From contig JAUIAA010000134.1 of the NCBI GenBank assembly GCA_030425715.1, positions 1-6,220 on the forward strand: 6,220 bases of DNA. Reading direction: 5' to 3'. A model generated the notes under the pieces. That model ran no database searches. It was not told the DNA's origin and worked only from the letters and a program-made list of their open reading frames with translations. Origin of the DNA: Bacteroidia bacterium (GTDB lineage Bacteria > Bacteroidota > Bacteroidia > Flavobacteriales > Flavobacteriaceae). Made by a program: the position numbers and the translations under genes. Shown one piece after another: positions 5,120 through 6,220 of the stretch. Position 1 is the stretch's first letter. The number at the start of each line of letters is the position of its first letter.

Positions 5120-6220
5120 CTAGTAATTTACGTAAACCCAACCTTTGCTAGGTGATTTTATACCATCATTATAATCTATTAAATAGAAGTATGTTGCTGC
5201 TGGTACTCTTTCTCCATCTCCAAGAATCATACTGCCCTTAGCAATACCATCCCACCAATCTGGATTTGCTTTTCCATTGTTTGCATAGTTGAACACTATA
5301 TTACCCCATCTATCAAAAATTTTCAGTGTAAAATTAGGAGATTGTGCCAAACCTGGAATCATAAAGAAATCGTTACTTCCATCACTATTTGGTGAGAATC
5401 CATCTGGAATTACAGCCGTTGAAAACTTAAGTTCTACTGCATTAGAATACAATTCTGGATTAGGGTCACAAGCATAATCTGGCGTAGTTAACACTACTCT
5501 ATATAGGTTACCTTCAAAATCATATCTTGGATCTACTATGGTTAATTTAGGAGTATCCACTCCTCCATATTGAGCACTATTGATAAGATCTGACCAAGTT
5601 GCTCCATTATCTGTACTTTCTTGCCATTGGAAATAAGTTGCGCTACCGGTTACTTCAAAAGTAGCATCATCTGTTAAATCAATTTCTGTATCTTCAGGCT
5701 GCAAAGTAATTTCAGATGGTGCTCCGTGTTGTTGGAAATCGAATTCTCCATTATTATCTAAATCATTTGGTGTAGTATACCCACCTTGACCTTGAACTAC
5801 TCCATCAGGATTAACTGTTACAGGGGAATTACCTAATCTACCATCACCATCTGGATCATCAAAACCAGCTTCGGTTACATCGGCACATAAATCACCATCG
5901 GCATCTAAACTTAATCTATCTGGAATACCATCTAAATCAGTATCTGTATTTTCTCCTTCTACAGAATCATAAATACCATCATTGTCATCATCTAAATCTA
6001 CAATATCGTATACCCCATCATTGTCTGTATCTGGCTGTATATTATAAGTTGCACTTAAAGAAGTATCACCTGGATCACAAGCAAATGCTAGATTTCTAAC
6101 CACTACTCTATAATGTGAACCATAGTCCCCAATAGTACCATCAGTAGTTACTGTTAAAGTAGCTGTATTGGTTCCTGAATAATACCCACCATCGCTTAAA
6201 TTGCTAAAGTTCACACCATC
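5120..6220 (-). CDS. Large secreted protein with TSP3/Ig-like modules and type B (CHU_C) sorting domain (5' end outside window)
   Basis: The frame is open to the window edge, giving 366 residues (D-G-V at the edge). The GTG at 6214 is an internal valine codon inside an Ig-like domain, not a start. Numbered from that valine, the segments are: 1-50, end of an Ig-like module (YRVVVRNLAFACDP); 62-107, acidic TSP3-like repeats (DTDNDGVYD, DLDDDNDGIYD, DTDLDGIPD); 108-164, linker with DADGDLCADVTEAGF and TPNDLDNNG; 165-264, Ig-like domain with FQWQESTDNGATW and YACDP; 267-364, gliding-motility-associated C-terminal domain. The last contains IPDGFSPNSDGSNDFF, LKIFDRWGNIVF, DWWDG, TYFYLIDY and GWVYVNY. 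This domain directs type IX secretion as a type B signal, which usually works with a PorP/SprF-like protein; one is encoded next downstream. The product is therefore inferred to be a surface adhesin or filament, probably much longer than what is seen. Stop is TAG at 5122-5120. Confidence 0.93.
   Translation of the reverse strand, partial: DGVNFSNLSDGGYYSGTNTATLTVTTDGTIGDYGSHYRVVVRNLAFACDPGDTSLSATYNIQPDTDNDGVYDIVDLDDDNDGIYDSVEGENTDTDLDGIPDRLSLDADGDLCADVTEAGFDDPDGDGRLGNSPVTVNPDGVVQGQGGYTTPNDLDNNGEFDFQQHGAPSEITLQPEDTEIDLTDDATFEVTGSATYFQWQESTDNGATWSDLINSAQYGGVDTPKLTIVDPRYDFEGNLYRVVLTTPDYACDPNPELYSNAVELKFSTAVIPDGFSPNSDGSNDFFMIPGLAQSPNFTLKIFDRWGNIVFNYANNGKANPDWWDGIAKGSMILGDGERVPAATYFYLIDYNDGIKSPSKGWVYVNY

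Noticed and set aside
4382..5477. Plus-strand open frames at 4382-4585 and 5289-5477
   Set aside because: They are antisense shadows of the PorP/SprF gene and of the type B sorting domain.
6212..6214. GTG as a start codon for the right-hand gene
   Set aside because: The frame continues to the edge and this codon falls in the middle of an Ig-like domain, where the homologous modules have aligned sequence before it; a signal peptide is absent.

Overview
The base composition is AT-rich, start codons lack a Shine-Dalgarno sequence, and one -7 element matches TAnnTTTG. Together with the gene families present (type IX secretion type B C-terminal domain, PorP/SprF, PD40-OmpA, GEVED domain), this points to a member of the Bacteroidota, most likely a flavobacterium. 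All four genes lie on the minus strand, so transcription runs from position 6220 towards position 1.

In transcription order the layout is as follows. (1) 6220-5120: the 3' part of a large secreted protein. It has Ig-like modules and acidic thrombospondin-type-3-like (TSP3-like) repeats, and ends in a complete gliding-motility-type (CHU_C, type B) sorting domain. Its 5' end lies outside the window. (2) 5119-4983: an intergenic region with a strong hairpin, a weak promoter candidate, three ATTTAAAT palindromes and a second small hairpin. (3) 4982-4056: a PorP/SprF-family outer-membrane protein. (4) 4013-2394: an OmpA-family lipid-free periplasmic/outer-membrane protein with PD40 repeats, starting 42 bp after gene 3 and probably co-transcribed with it. 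(5) 2393-2168: an intergenic region with a good promoter candidate and a long leader containing a hairpin. (6) 2167-1: the 5' part of a second large secreted protein, 722 residues in the window. It consists of a signal peptide, an N-terminal beta domain, about six leucine-rich repeats, a GEVED domain, then TSP3-like/linker/Ig-like modules. Its 3' end lies outside the window.

A coherent reading is that the locus makes and exports surface adhesins. Type B cargo proteins cross the outer membrane through the type IX system with a PorP/SprF-like partner, and the OmpA-family protein may tie that partner to peptidoglycan. The flanking adhesins are paralogous in their repeat modules: the same roughly 205-residue unit occurs in both, with two cysteines always 139 residues apart. 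The second adhesin also carries a perfect direct repeat of at least 91 bp, spaced exactly 206 codons apart, which indicates recent module duplication. No RNA genes, insertion sequences, CRISPR arrays or frameshifted genes were found. The locus type is known in outline. The points worth a second look are the module duplication, the paired-cysteine pattern, the OmpA protein without a TPR region, and the structured leaders.
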